From an uncultured Devosia sp. (GTDB taxonomy: Bacteria; Pseudomonadota; Alphaproteobacteria; Rhizobiales; Devosiaceae), in NCBI GenBank assembly GCA_946481445.1, contig CAMLOA010000068.1, positions 1-7,958 on the forward strand: a stretch of 7,958 nt of DNA. Reading direction: 5' to 3'. Positions within the stretch are counted from its first letter, which is position 1. The number at the start of each line of letters is the position of its first letter. Below, in pieces: positions 1-6,246 of this stretch. The position numbers were made by a program, and so were the translations under genes. The notes below the pieces were generated by a model, which did no database searches, was not told the DNA's origin, and worked only from the letters and a program-made list of their open reading frames with translations.

Positions 1-34
1 GTGACTGGAGTTCAGACGTGTGCTCTTCCGATCT
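1..34 (+). other. Illumina TruSeq read-2 adapter left at contig end (non-genomic)
   Basis: The first 34 bases, beginning GTGACTGGAGTTCAGACG and ending GCTCTTCCGATCT, match the standard Illumina TruSeq read-2 adapter/primer with no mismatch. This is vector-type contamination, not genome. Translated, it produces the well-known artefact peptides MCSSDL and MLFRS on the plus strand and EIGRAHV on the minus strand, the last as a false tail on the phnN product. The contig therefore breaks at base 35, inside phnN, and nothing upstream of that can be inferred from this window. Confidence 0.98.
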
Positions 35-338
35 CGGCGCGGGAGAGGTTGGCCACCACGACCCGCCCCTCGGCGAGGCCCCGCTCGAGGCCGATCGGCA
101 GGCCATAGCGCAGCCCATGGGCCTCCCAGCTCAGTGCGAAACGCCCTTCGGCCTCGGCTGCGGCAAAGTCCGCTTCCTCAAGACTGTCGTGGTCTTCCGA
201 GCCGCCATCGGCGGGCCGGGTCACCACCCGGCGCACGAAGCGCACGGCCTCTTCGGGCAGCCGTGCCCGGGCATGGGCAATCAGGCTGTCCTTGCCGACG
301 CCGCTGGCGCCGACCACGGCGACGAAAGTGCCACTCAT
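35..338 (-). CDS. phnN: Ribose 1,5-bisphosphate phosphokinase PhnN, 3'-truncated by contig end
   Basis: PhnN phosphorylates ribose 1,5-bisphosphate with ATP to give PRPP, the last step by which the C-P lyase pathway returns the ribose carrier to nucleotide metabolism. It is a cytosolic guanylate-kinase-like P-loop enzyme. The 101 complete codons show a Walker A loop (GASGVGKDS, residues 10-18) and the family motif VVTRPADGGSEDH (residues 38-50), and the sequence continues to VVVANLSRA at residue 101. Full-length proteins are roughly 180-190 residues, so almost half is missing. The ATG at 338-336 shares ATGA with the phnM stop codon, which indicates translational coupling and makes it a better start than the in-frame ATG eight codons upstream. 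The apparent stop at 12-14 lies inside adapter sequence and is not real. Confidence 0.9.
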
Positions 339-1504
339 ATGACCCGCCGTCCCTGGCGCCACACGGTCAGCACGATCGGGATGCCATCCTCGATGCGCAG
401 ATGCACGAAGTCCGCCCGCTTGCCGATGGCGATCTCGCCGCGATCATGGAAACCGCCCGCTTCTGCCGGACGCTTGGTCACCAGTTGCACTGCCTTGGCG
501 AGGCTCATCCCCTCGACATGCTCGGCCAGGCAGAACGCCGATTGCAGCATGGAGAAGGGGATGTAGTCGGAGGAGAGGATGTCGAGCAGGTCGGCCGCCG
601 CCAGGTCGCGTGCCGAGACATTTCCGGAATGGCTGCCGCCGCGCACCACATTGGGCCCGCCCATCAGGATGGCCATGCCCGCCTGGCGCGAGGCCTTGGC
701 GGCCTCGAGCGTGGTGGGGAACTCGGCGACCTCGGTTCCCAGGGCGACAGCCTCTTCCACGTGGTCGCGGGTGGCATCGTCATGGCTGGCGATGACAATC
801 CCCCGGTCGCGGCAAAGCTCGGCAATGGCTCGCCGGTGCTTGCCGGCATAGGTCTGGGATTCGGCCTTGCGGCGGTTGATGAAGTCGTCCAGCGCGGCAT
901 CGCTCATCTTGAGCTTGCCCTGGTAGTAGACCCGGTAGGCATCGGCGCTTGCGAACTGGCGCTGGCCCGGTGCGTGGTCCATCAAAGAGGCCAGCCGCAC
1001 CAGCGGATCGTCCCTGAGCAGGTTGAAGCTGTCGAGGCAATCGGGCGCCGACACTTCGCAGCGCAGGTGGATGTGGTGCTCGGCGCGGAGGCGGCCGGCG
1101 GCGTTACCGGCCCCGATGGCCTCGGCCAGCGTCTTCATTTCGGTGGCCCCAAGGTCGGCATGCTCGTCCATGCCGACGCGCAGCGCATCGAGCACGGTGG
1201 TGATGCCGGAGGCAGCGATCTGCGCGTCATGCGCCTGCACGGCGGCCACCGGGTTCCAGCGGACGCGGGGCCGGGGCGCGAAGTGGGTTTCGAGGTGGTC
1301 GGTATGCAGTTCCACCAGCCCCGGGATCAGGTAGTCGCCCTCGAGGTCGACGCCTGTGCGGGTGGGGGCGCCGATATCGGTGATCATGCCGCCATCCACG
1401 CGCACCGAGCCGTCAAGCACTTCGTTGGCCAGCACGAGCCGGGCATTGGTCAGGGTCAGGTCACCCAGGGGGACGGAGTTCATCTGGCTAGCTTCCACGC
1501 GCAT
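335..1504 (-). CDS. phnM: Alpha-D-ribose 1-methylphosphonate 5-triphosphate diphosphatase PhnM
   Basis: PhnM removes pyrophosphate from alpha-D-ribose 1-methylphosphonate 5-triphosphate, producing the 5-phosphate that the C-P lyase (PhnJ) cleaves. It is a cytosolic amidohydrolase-fold metalloenzyme. Visible family motifs are ELHTDHLETHFAPRP (65-79, metal ligands H67 and D69), AEHHIHLRCE (141-150), LMDHAPGQRQF (174-184), ASHDDAT (239-245), GGSHSGN (289-295) and ILSSDY (309-314). The protein ends in VWRQGRRV, as in E. coli PhnM. At 389 residues it is close to the family length of about 378-385. The listed start has AGGA 8 nt upstream. A second ATG at 1483, giving 382 residues, has GGAAG upstream and fits family length and the candidate PHO box position better, so the start is unsettled. 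It is the first gene of the phnM-phnN pair; the other phn genes are not in view. Confidence 0.95.
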   Translation of the reverse strand: MRVEASQMNSVPLGDLTLTNARLVLANEVLDGSVRVDGGMITDIGAPTRTGVDLEGDYLIPGLVELHTDHLETHFAPRPRVRWNPVAAVQAHDAQIAASGITTVLDALRVGMDEHADLGATEMKTLAEAIGAGNAAGRLRAEHHIHLRCEVSAPDCLDSFNLLRDDPLVRLASLMDHAPGQRQFASADAYRVYYQGKLKMSDAALDDFINRRKAESQTYAGKHRRAIAELCRDRGIVIASHDDATRDHVEEAVALGTEVAEFPTTLEAAKASRQAGMAILMGGPNVVRGGSHSGNVSARDLAAADLLDILSSDYIPFSMLQSAFCLAEHVEGMSLAKAVQLVTKRPAEAGGFHDRGEIAIGKRADFVHLRIEDGIPIVLTVWRQGRRVI

Positions 1505-1521
1505 CTGTCTGATCCTGCGCT

Positions 1522-1539
1522 AGCCCAGTTTGATGACAG
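1522..1539 (-). promoter_or_regulatory. Candidate PHO box (PhoB binding site) upstream of phnM
   Basis: Read on the minus strand, the site is CTGTCAT-CAAA-CTGGGCT. The PhoB consensus is two CTGTCAT-like 7-mers separated by an A/T-rich 4-mer. The first half-site is a perfect match, the spacer fits, and the second matches at 4 of 7 positions. C-P lyase genes are classic Pho-regulon members induced by phosphate starvation, so the location is meaningful. The site ends 17 bp before the upstream phnM ATG, which is close. A PHO box normally takes the place of the -35 element, so transcription would begin near or past that ATG. Only the match and location are observed; regulation is inferred. Confidence 0.5.
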
Positions 1540-1544
1540 TTTGG

Positions 1545-1558
1545 CGAAGCCGGATTCG
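1545..1558. repeat. 14-bp dyad (CGAA-G-CCGG-A-TTCG) in the phnM/ligD intergenic region
   Basis: The sequence CGAAGCCGGATTCG is an inverted repeat that is perfect except for one central base pair on each side of CCGG (12 of 14 positions symmetric). It sits between two divergent transcription units, about 65 bp from the ligD start and 40 bp from the upstream phnM start, where an operator would be expected. No known regulator consensus was recognised, and dyads of this size occur by chance in GC-rich DNA. Confidence 0.25.
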
Positions 1559-1624
1559 GGGACATGCGGGCGGATGGGATTTTCCCAAAGCAATCCTTCA
1601 CGCTCTGCGGCTAGAATGGGTGGC

Positions 1625-4063
1625 ATGGCGACCGACAAGCTCCAGACCTACCGGAAGAAGCGCGATTTCTCCAAGACAGCGGAGCCCGCCGGCGGCGCAC
1701 AAAGCGACGGCAACCGCTTCGTCGTGCACAAGCATTCGGCCACCGCCGACCACTACGATCTGCGCCTCGAACTCGATGGCGTGCTCAAGAGTTGGGCCGT
1801 GCCCAAGGGGCCGTCGCTGAATCCGGCCGACAAGCGCTTTGCCGCCGCGACCGAGGATCACCCTATCGAGTATATCGACTTCGAAGGCGTGATCCCCGAG
1901 GGCGAGTATGGCGGGGGACCGATGATCGTGTGGGACACCGGCACCTGGGCGCCGATGGGCGACCCGCACGAAGACCTCCGCAAGGGTGCTTTCAAGTTCC
2001 GGCTGGTGGGCGAAAAGCTCCGGGGCGGCTGGATGCTGGCGCGCCTCAAGGGCAAGCCGGAGGACAAGGGCAAGGAGGGCTGGATCCTGTTCAAGGAACG
2101 GGACACGGCCATGAGCACCGAGATCGACATTCTCACCGCGCGCCCCGAAAGCGTGAAGACGGGCCGGCTGATCGAAGAGCTGGTTGCCCCGCCACCTGTT
2201 CCGGCCAACCGGACCAAGCCACAACCGAGCAAGGTGACGGGAGCGGTCAAGGCACCCATGCCGCCGACCCTGGACCTTCAACTCGCCAGCCCGGGAGACC
2301 GACCCCCGGCGCATTCGGCACAAACGCCCTGGCTGCACGAGATCAAGTTCGACGGCTATCGCACGCTGGCCTTCGTGGACAAGGTCAGCACCCGCCTGAT
2401 CACGCGCGGCGGTCTGGACTGGACCAGGCGGTATGGCGACCTGCCCGAAGCGTTCGGCCGCCTCAACTGCCGCCAGGCCATCATCGACGGCGAGATCGTG
2501 GTCTTGGACGACAAGGGCATCAGCCGTTTCGGCATGCTGCAGGAGGCGCTCTCGGCCGGCGCGGGCAACCGGCTGGTCTTCTACGCATTCGACCTGCTCT
2601 ATCTCGACGGCTGGGACCTGCGTGCCGTGCCTCTGGTGAAACGCAAGGGTTTGCTGGCGCAACTGCTGGCCGGGCATGTCAGCGGGCGCTCGGCGATCCA
2701 GTATTCCGACCATGTCGAGGGCGACGGCCAAGGACTTTACGACCGGGCCTCCGAGCTTGGTCTTGAAGGCATAGTCTCCAAGCGTGCTGACGGCAAACAC
2801 GTCGCCGGCCGCTCAACGAGCTGGCTAAAGATCAAAGCTCTCCAGACCGGCGACTATGTCATTGCCGGCTACAGCGTCTCGGCCGCCAATGGTGGCATTG
2901 GTGCCCTGGCCGTGGCCGAATGGGTTGGCGATGATCTGGTCTATCGCGGCAAGGTCGGCACCGGGTTTGATGCGGCCAACATGCGCCAGCTCGTGACCCG
3001 GCTCGAAGCCCTGCGGATCGAGGACAAGCTGGAAGGCGCGCCCAGGGAAATCCTGGCGGTCAAACCCACTCTCAAGGCTCGCGTGCAATATGCCACCATG
3101 ACCACCGATGGCATGCTGCGCCATGCCGTGTTCAAGGGCCTGCGGGAGGCAGAACTCACCACCGCGGTGACGGCGCCGCGCAAGCGGCTGATCTCGGATG
3201 CGGATCTGGCGGGCATCTGGGTGACCAATCCGACACGGCGCCTGTTCGGCAAGTCCGGCCCGACCAAGCTCGACATCGCGGTCTATTACGCCTCGGTGGG
3301 CGATTTCATGCTGCCGCATCTGTTCAACCGGCCGGTCTCACTGTTCCGCTGCCCCACGGGCAAGCCGGCCGATTGCTTCTTTCAGCGCCATCCCTTCACC
3401 GGCATGCCCGGCACGATCAGGAGCTTCACCACCGAGAACTCTGAGGGTGAAAGCCAGGTCTACATCTCGGTCGAAGACGCCAAGGGCTACCTGGCGCTGG
3501 CGCAGTTCGGCGTGGTGGAATTCCACGCCTGGGGCACCCATCAGAGCCATCTCGACAGACCGGACAGGGTCATCTTCGATCTCGACCCCGGCGCCGGGGT
3601 CGAATGGCGCGACGTGGTCAATGCCGCCGTGCACCTGCGCGGTGAACTTGAAGGAATGGGCCTCGTGCCCTTCGTCAAGACTTCGGGCGGCAAGGGGGTG
3701 CATATCGTGGTGCCCACCACCGTCAGGAAGACCTGGAAGCAGACCCATGCCGCCTGCGCCAATATTGCGGCTGCGCTCGCCAGGACGGGCAAGGACACAT
3801 TCACCACCACGATGGGCGAACAGAACCGCAAGGGCCGCATCTTCATCGACTATCATCGCAACGCCCGCAGCGCGACCGCGGTCGCTGCCTATTCCCTGCG
3901 CGCGCGCCCGCACCTGCCGGCCTCGACCCCAATCGACTGGCGCGATCTTGAGTCCATCGACTCCCCGGCGGACCTGAACTATTCTTCGCTTCCGGGTTTG
4001 TTAACCACTTCGGGCGACCCGTGGGCCTCGATTAACGAGTCTGCACGGGATCTTCCGGCATGA
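1625..4063 (+). CDS. ligD: Multifunctional NHEJ DNA ligase LigD (phosphoesterase-ligase-polymerase)
   Basis: LigD trims, fills and seals double-strand breaks held by Ku in bacterial non-homologous end joining. The 812-residue protein has three domains in the Pseudomonas/rhizobial order. The N-terminal 3'-phosphoesterase (about 30-185) has H37, H43, D45, R47 and H79 at spacings matching the P. aeruginosa catalytic set. A proline-rich linker follows (about 186-230). The ATP-dependent ligase (about 232-520) has motif I EIKFDGYR with nucleophile K241, FYAFDLLYLDG (319-329), EGIVSKR (381-387) and SWLKIK (399-404). The primase-type polymerase (about 540-790) has FDLDPG (D652, D654), TSGGKGVHIVVP (686-697) and IDYHRN with D742. 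All key residues are intact. The frame stays open far upstream, but that stretch is antisense to phnM and phnN. MATDKLQTYRKKRDF is the family N-terminus, so 1625 is chosen over the ATG at 1616. The ribosome site is weak (GGGTGG). ku follows after 41 bp. Confidence 0.97.
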   Translation: MATDKLQTYRKKRDFSKTAEPAGGAQSDGNRFVVHKHSATADHYDLRLELDGVLKSWAVPKGPSLNPADKRFAAATEDHPIEYIDFEGVIPEGEYGGGPMIVWDTGTWAPMGDPHEDLRKGAFKFRLVGEKLRGGWMLARLKGKPEDKGKEGWILFKERDTAMSTEIDILTARPESVKTGRLIEELVAPPPVPANRTKPQPSKVTGAVKAPMPPTLDLQLASPGDRPPAHSAQTPWLHEIKFDGYRTLAFVDKVSTRLITRGGLDWTRRYGDLPEAFGRLNCRQAIIDGEIVVLDDKGISRFGMLQEALSAGAGNRLVFYAFDLLYLDGWDLRAVPLVKRKGLLAQLLAGHVSGRSAIQYSDHVEGDGQGLYDRASELGLEGIVSKRADGKHVAGRSTSWLKIKALQTGDYVIAGYSVSAANGGIGALAVAEWVGDDLVYRGKVGTGFDAANMRQLVTRLEALRIEDKLEGAPREILAVKPTLKARVQYATMTTDGMLRHAVFKGLREAELTTAVTAPRKRLISDADLAGIWVTNPTRRLFGKSGPTKLDIAVYYASVGDFMLPHLFNRPVSLFRCPTGKPADCFFQRHPFTGMPGTIRSFTTENSEGESQVYISVEDAKGYLALAQFGVVEFHAWGTHQSHLDRPDRVIFDLDPGAGVEWRDVVNAAVHLRGELEGMGLVPFVKTSGGKGVHIVVPTTVRKTWKQTHAACANIAAALARTGKDTFTTTMGEQNRKGRIFIDYHRNARSATAVAAYSLRARPHLPASTPIDWRDLESIDSPADLNYSSLPGLLTTSGDPWASINESARDLPA

Positions 4064-4093
4064 AGACTTGTCGAGTTGCAGTAGTTCGCGCGT

Positions 4094-4099
4094 AGGAGG
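4094..4099 (+). promoter_or_regulatory. Ribosome binding site of ku
   Basis: A perfect AGGAGG lies 5 nt before the TTG at 4105. It fixes the ku start: the protein from this TTG begins MAPRASWKGHIRLSLVSC, which is the conserved Ku N-terminus, while no ATG or GTG in frame gives that N-terminus. The strong site probably compensates for the poor start codon. Confidence 0.8.
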
Positions 4100-4104
4100 C
4101 GGCT

Positions 4105-5007
4105 TTGGCGCCAAGAGCGAGTTGGAAGGGCCATATCCGGTTGAGCCTGGTGAGCTGTGCGGTGAAGATGTTCCCCGCCACGAGCGCTTCGGAGCGCATC
4201 AGCTTCAACCAGCTCCACAAGGACACGCACAACCGGATCAACATGAAGCCGGTCGATCCCGAACTGGGCCTGGTGGAACGCAGCGACCTCGTGCGCGGAT
4301 ACGAATACGAGGACAAGCAATACATCATCATCGAGGATGAGGATCTCGAAGCGGTCAAGATCGAGTCCAACCATACGCTCAACATCGAAGCCTTCGTCGA
4401 TGAGAGCGAGGTGGACGTGATCTACCAGGACGCGCCCTATTACCTGGCGCCCGACGGGGCCATGGCGGAGGAAACCTTCGTCGTGCTGCGCGAAGCCATG
4501 CGCAAGGCCGGCAAAGTGGCGATTGCCCGGCTGGTCCTGTCCAGCCGCGAACGCGTGGTCACCATTGGCGCGCGGGAAAACGGCATGTTCGTTACCACCC
4601 TGCGCAATCCCAACGAGGTGCGCGGCACGGCCGAGTATTTCGACAATATTCCCAAGGGCAAGCCGGACCCGGAAATGCTCGATCTGGCGCAAAAGCTCAT
4701 CGAGCAGAAGGTGACCAAGTTCGATCCCAGGGCCTACGAGGATCGCTATGAGGTCGCGCTCATGGCGATGATCAAGGAAAAGCTCAAGGGTCATAAGCCG
4801 ATCATTGCGGCTGCGCCCGAACGCGGTAATGTCATCAACCTGATGGATGCGCTCAAGGCGAGTCTGGGCGAAGCCAAGCCGGCCGCCAAGAGCAAGGCCA
4901 AGCCCGCACCTGTCAAGGAATCCGCCGCCAAGGCATCGCTCAAAGCCGCCGTCGAGGCCAGCAAGGCTGCTGCTGCAACTCCGAAGGCGCCCAGAAAGAA
5001 AGCATAA
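4105..5007 (+). CDS. ku: Non-homologous end-joining protein Ku
   Basis: Bacterial Ku is a homodimeric ring that binds DNA double-strand ends, protects them and recruits LigD. The 300-residue product shows the family landmarks MAPRASWKG (1-9), RLSLVSC (12-18), ISFNQLHK (32-39), a ligand-like acidic turn YIIIEDEDLEAVKIE (74-88), PYYLAPDG (111-118) and the core C-terminal segment around KVTKFDPRAYEDRYEVAL (202-219). Residues from about 255 onward form a low-complexity tail rich in Ala, Lys and Pro (ending PKAPRKKA). This is the extended basic C-terminus found in many bacterial Ku proteins, where it is linked to DNA binding or sliding. Translation starts at TTG behind AGGAGG. The gene lies between ligD and the BRCT/TPR gene, and all three are probably cotranscribed. 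Rhizobia can carry several ku paralogues, so this may not be the only one in the genome. Confidence 0.96.
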   Translation: MAPRASWKGHIRLSLVSCAVKMFPATSASERISFNQLHKDTHNRINMKPVDPELGLVERSDLVRGYEYEDKQYIIIEDEDLEAVKIESNHTLNIEAFVDESEVDVIYQDAPYYLAPDGAMAEETFVVLREAMRKAGKVAIARLVLSSRERVVTIGARENGMFVTTLRNPNEVRGTAEYFDNIPKGKPDPEMLDLAQKLIEQKVTKFDPRAYEDRYEVALMAMIKEKLKGHKPIIAAAPERGNVINLMDALKASLGEAKPAAKSKAKPAPVKESAAKASLKAAVEASKAAAATPKAPRKKA

Positions 5008-5013
5008 TCCCGC

Positions 5014-6084
5014 ATGCGGAAAGGCGGCGAAAGCTATGGCGTCATCGGGGCGCTCAAGGCCTTCCCGCTGCGCCTGGCGGCCCGCCGCGTCGCCAGTATG
5101 GGCGGCCGCCTGCACCGCAGCCTGACCCGCGGCACCACAGTGGCCGTCTTCGGGCGCACCTTGCTCACGCGCTTTGACGAAGCGGGCATCGAACAGCGCA
5201 TTGCCGATGCACGTGCCATTGGCGCGGCCCTGCTCAGCGAGAACGGGTTTCTGCGCGTCCTTGGCACCCTGCCCCCGCTTCATGCCGCCCATATCACCCG
5301 GCAGTCCCTGCTCGAGCAGTCGCGGCTCGATGGGCACACGCTGGACCACCTGACGCTGTTCGACGCCTTCGAGCACCACGCCGAGCCCTTTTCCTTCCGC
5401 GACGTGATCCTTGCGCGAAAATATGCCGGGCTCGTCGCCACCGGCGCCACCTGGTCGGCCATTGCGCGCTCGATTCACCAGATCGGACCCGTCGGTTCGC
5501 TCACCGCGCTGACGTTGGAGCGCGGTGCCGACAAGATCATGGCCCGCGACAGCACGTCCCTGGTCGAACTCGACGGCCAGCGCGTCCTGCCCCTGCCCGA
5601 TGCACCCGACGAGGCGGAGGACTATTTCGGCCTCGCCGAAATTGCCGAGGCGGCCGAACTCCACGCCGAGGCCGCGACGCTCTACGAGCATTGCGCCTCC
5701 ATCGATCCCACCGATGCGACGGCCGCCTTCAACCAGGGCAATTGCCTGCGCAAGCTCGACGACTTCACGGGCGCATCGCTGGCCTATGTCACCGCGCTCA
5801 AGCGCGACCCGCTGTTCATCGAGGCCTGGTTCAACCAGGGCGGGGTGCTGCGCGACATGGGGCGTATCCAGGCCGCCCGGGAGCACCTCAAGCAGGCCGC
5901 TGACCTGGACCCCAGCTATGCGGACGCCATCTACAATCTGGGTGCCCTCGAATACGATGCCGGCAACCTTGATGCGGCCAGCGCCTGGTGGCGCAAGTAT
6001 CTCGAGCTCGACGACAGCTCGGAATGGGCCCGCCGCGCCCGCGCCGGCATCGGGCTGGCCAACCGGATGCACAAGGCGGGGTGA
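5014..6084 (+). CDS. BRCT-like / MerR-like helix-turn-helix / TPR protein in the NHEJ operon
   Basis: I do not know an established function for this 356-residue protein. Three parts can be seen. Residues about 8-84 have the BRCT pattern: a hydrophobic strand, a glycine pair (GG at 30-31), a Thr-Thr-x-hydrophobic strand (TTVAVFG, 41-47), then an Ala-rich helix and GAALLSENGFLRVLG (70-84), resembling the BRCT ending. Residues about 94-155 look like a MerR-type winged helix-turn-helix (ITRQSLLEQSRL, then FSFRDVILARKYAGLVATGATWSAIARSI). Residues about 203-340 form four tetratricopeptide repeats (for example AAFNQGNCLRKLDDFTGAS and AIYNLGALEYDAGNLDAAS). No signal peptide or membrane segment is seen, so it is probably cytosolic. 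The ATG lies 6 bp after the ku stop with only a weak purine-rich stretch upstream, suggesting coupled translation. A role as adaptor or regulator of end joining is inferred from context only. The TPR call is firm; the BRCT and HTH calls are by eye. Confidence 0.85.
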   Translation: MRKGGESYGVIGALKAFPLRLAARRVASMGGRLHRSLTRGTTVAVFGRTLLTRFDEAGIEQRIADARAIGAALLSENGFLRVLGTLPPLHAAHITRQSLLEQSRLDGHTLDHLTLFDAFEHHAEPFSFRDVILARKYAGLVATGATWSAIARSIHQIGPVGSLTALTLERGADKIMARDSTSLVELDGQRVLPLPDAPDEAEDYFGLAEIAEAAELHAEAATLYEHCASIDPTDATAAFNQGNCLRKLDDFTGASLAYVTALKRDPLFIEAWFNQGGVLRDMGRIQAAREHLKQAADLDPSYADAIYNLGALEYDAGNLDAASAWWRKYLELDDSSEWARRARAGIGLANRMHKAG

Positions 6085-6128
6085 CATACGTTGATTGTCG
6101 CAGACATTGCCACACCCACCAGACGGCA

Positions 6129-6220
6129 CCCCCTTGATGGGGGAGGGTGGGAAGGGGAGCGAGCGCCCCGATATCCGGGCAAACCCCGCCCCTTGATCCC
6201 TCCCCACGAGGGGGAGGGTG
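6129..6220. repeat. Duplicated GC-rich hairpin repeat between TPR gene and hydrolase
   Basis: This lies in the 162-bp gap 6085-6246, which otherwise holds nothing recognisable. The right unit (6189-6220) is CCCCTTGAT, then CCCTCCCC (6198-6205), loop ACGAG and GGGGAGGG (6211-6218), forming a perfect 8-bp stem. It ends GGGTG. The left unit (6130-6149) is the same sequence lacking exactly 12 internal bases (6198-6209 of the right unit), and it folds instead as CCCCC-TTGAT-GGGGG (6129-6143). Both are in direct orientation. No T-run follows, so it is not a classic intrinsic terminator. GC-rich palindromes of this type are, as I recall, dispersed in Devosia and relatives. A role in transcript 3'-end stabilisation or attenuation is possible but not shown. 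Confidence 0.7.
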
Positions 6221-6246
6221 TCGACTGAGGCGACGGAGTAGACGCC

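Noticed and set aside
312..362. Upstream ATG start for phnN at 362
   Set aside because: It would add MAPGTAGH inside the end of phnM. The ATG at 338 overlaps the phnM stop as ATGA and gives the usual short lead to the Walker A motif.
1612..1617. TAGAAT as a -10 element for ligD, which would give a nearly leaderless transcript
   Set aside because: The hexamer is close to consensus, but no acceptable -35 lies 15-19 bp upstream. I also looked for the EcfG stress-sigma pattern (GGAAC then GTT) and did not find it, so no promoter is claimed.
20..1624. Long in-frame extension upstream of ligD that would give a protein of about 1350 residues
   Set aside because: It begins inside the adapter and runs antisense to phnM and phnN, whose family motifs are clear. 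LigD proteins start with MATDKL-like sequence at 1625.
1598..2800. A 400-codon minus-strand open frame opposite the first half of ligD
   Set aside because: Antisense to the conserved phosphoesterase and ligase domains, with no family resemblance and no gene-like context.
6189..6220. Rho-independent terminator after the TPR gene
   Set aside because: The 8-bp GC stem is convincing but is followed by GTGTCGAC with no T-run, and the structure is one copy of a repeat pair.
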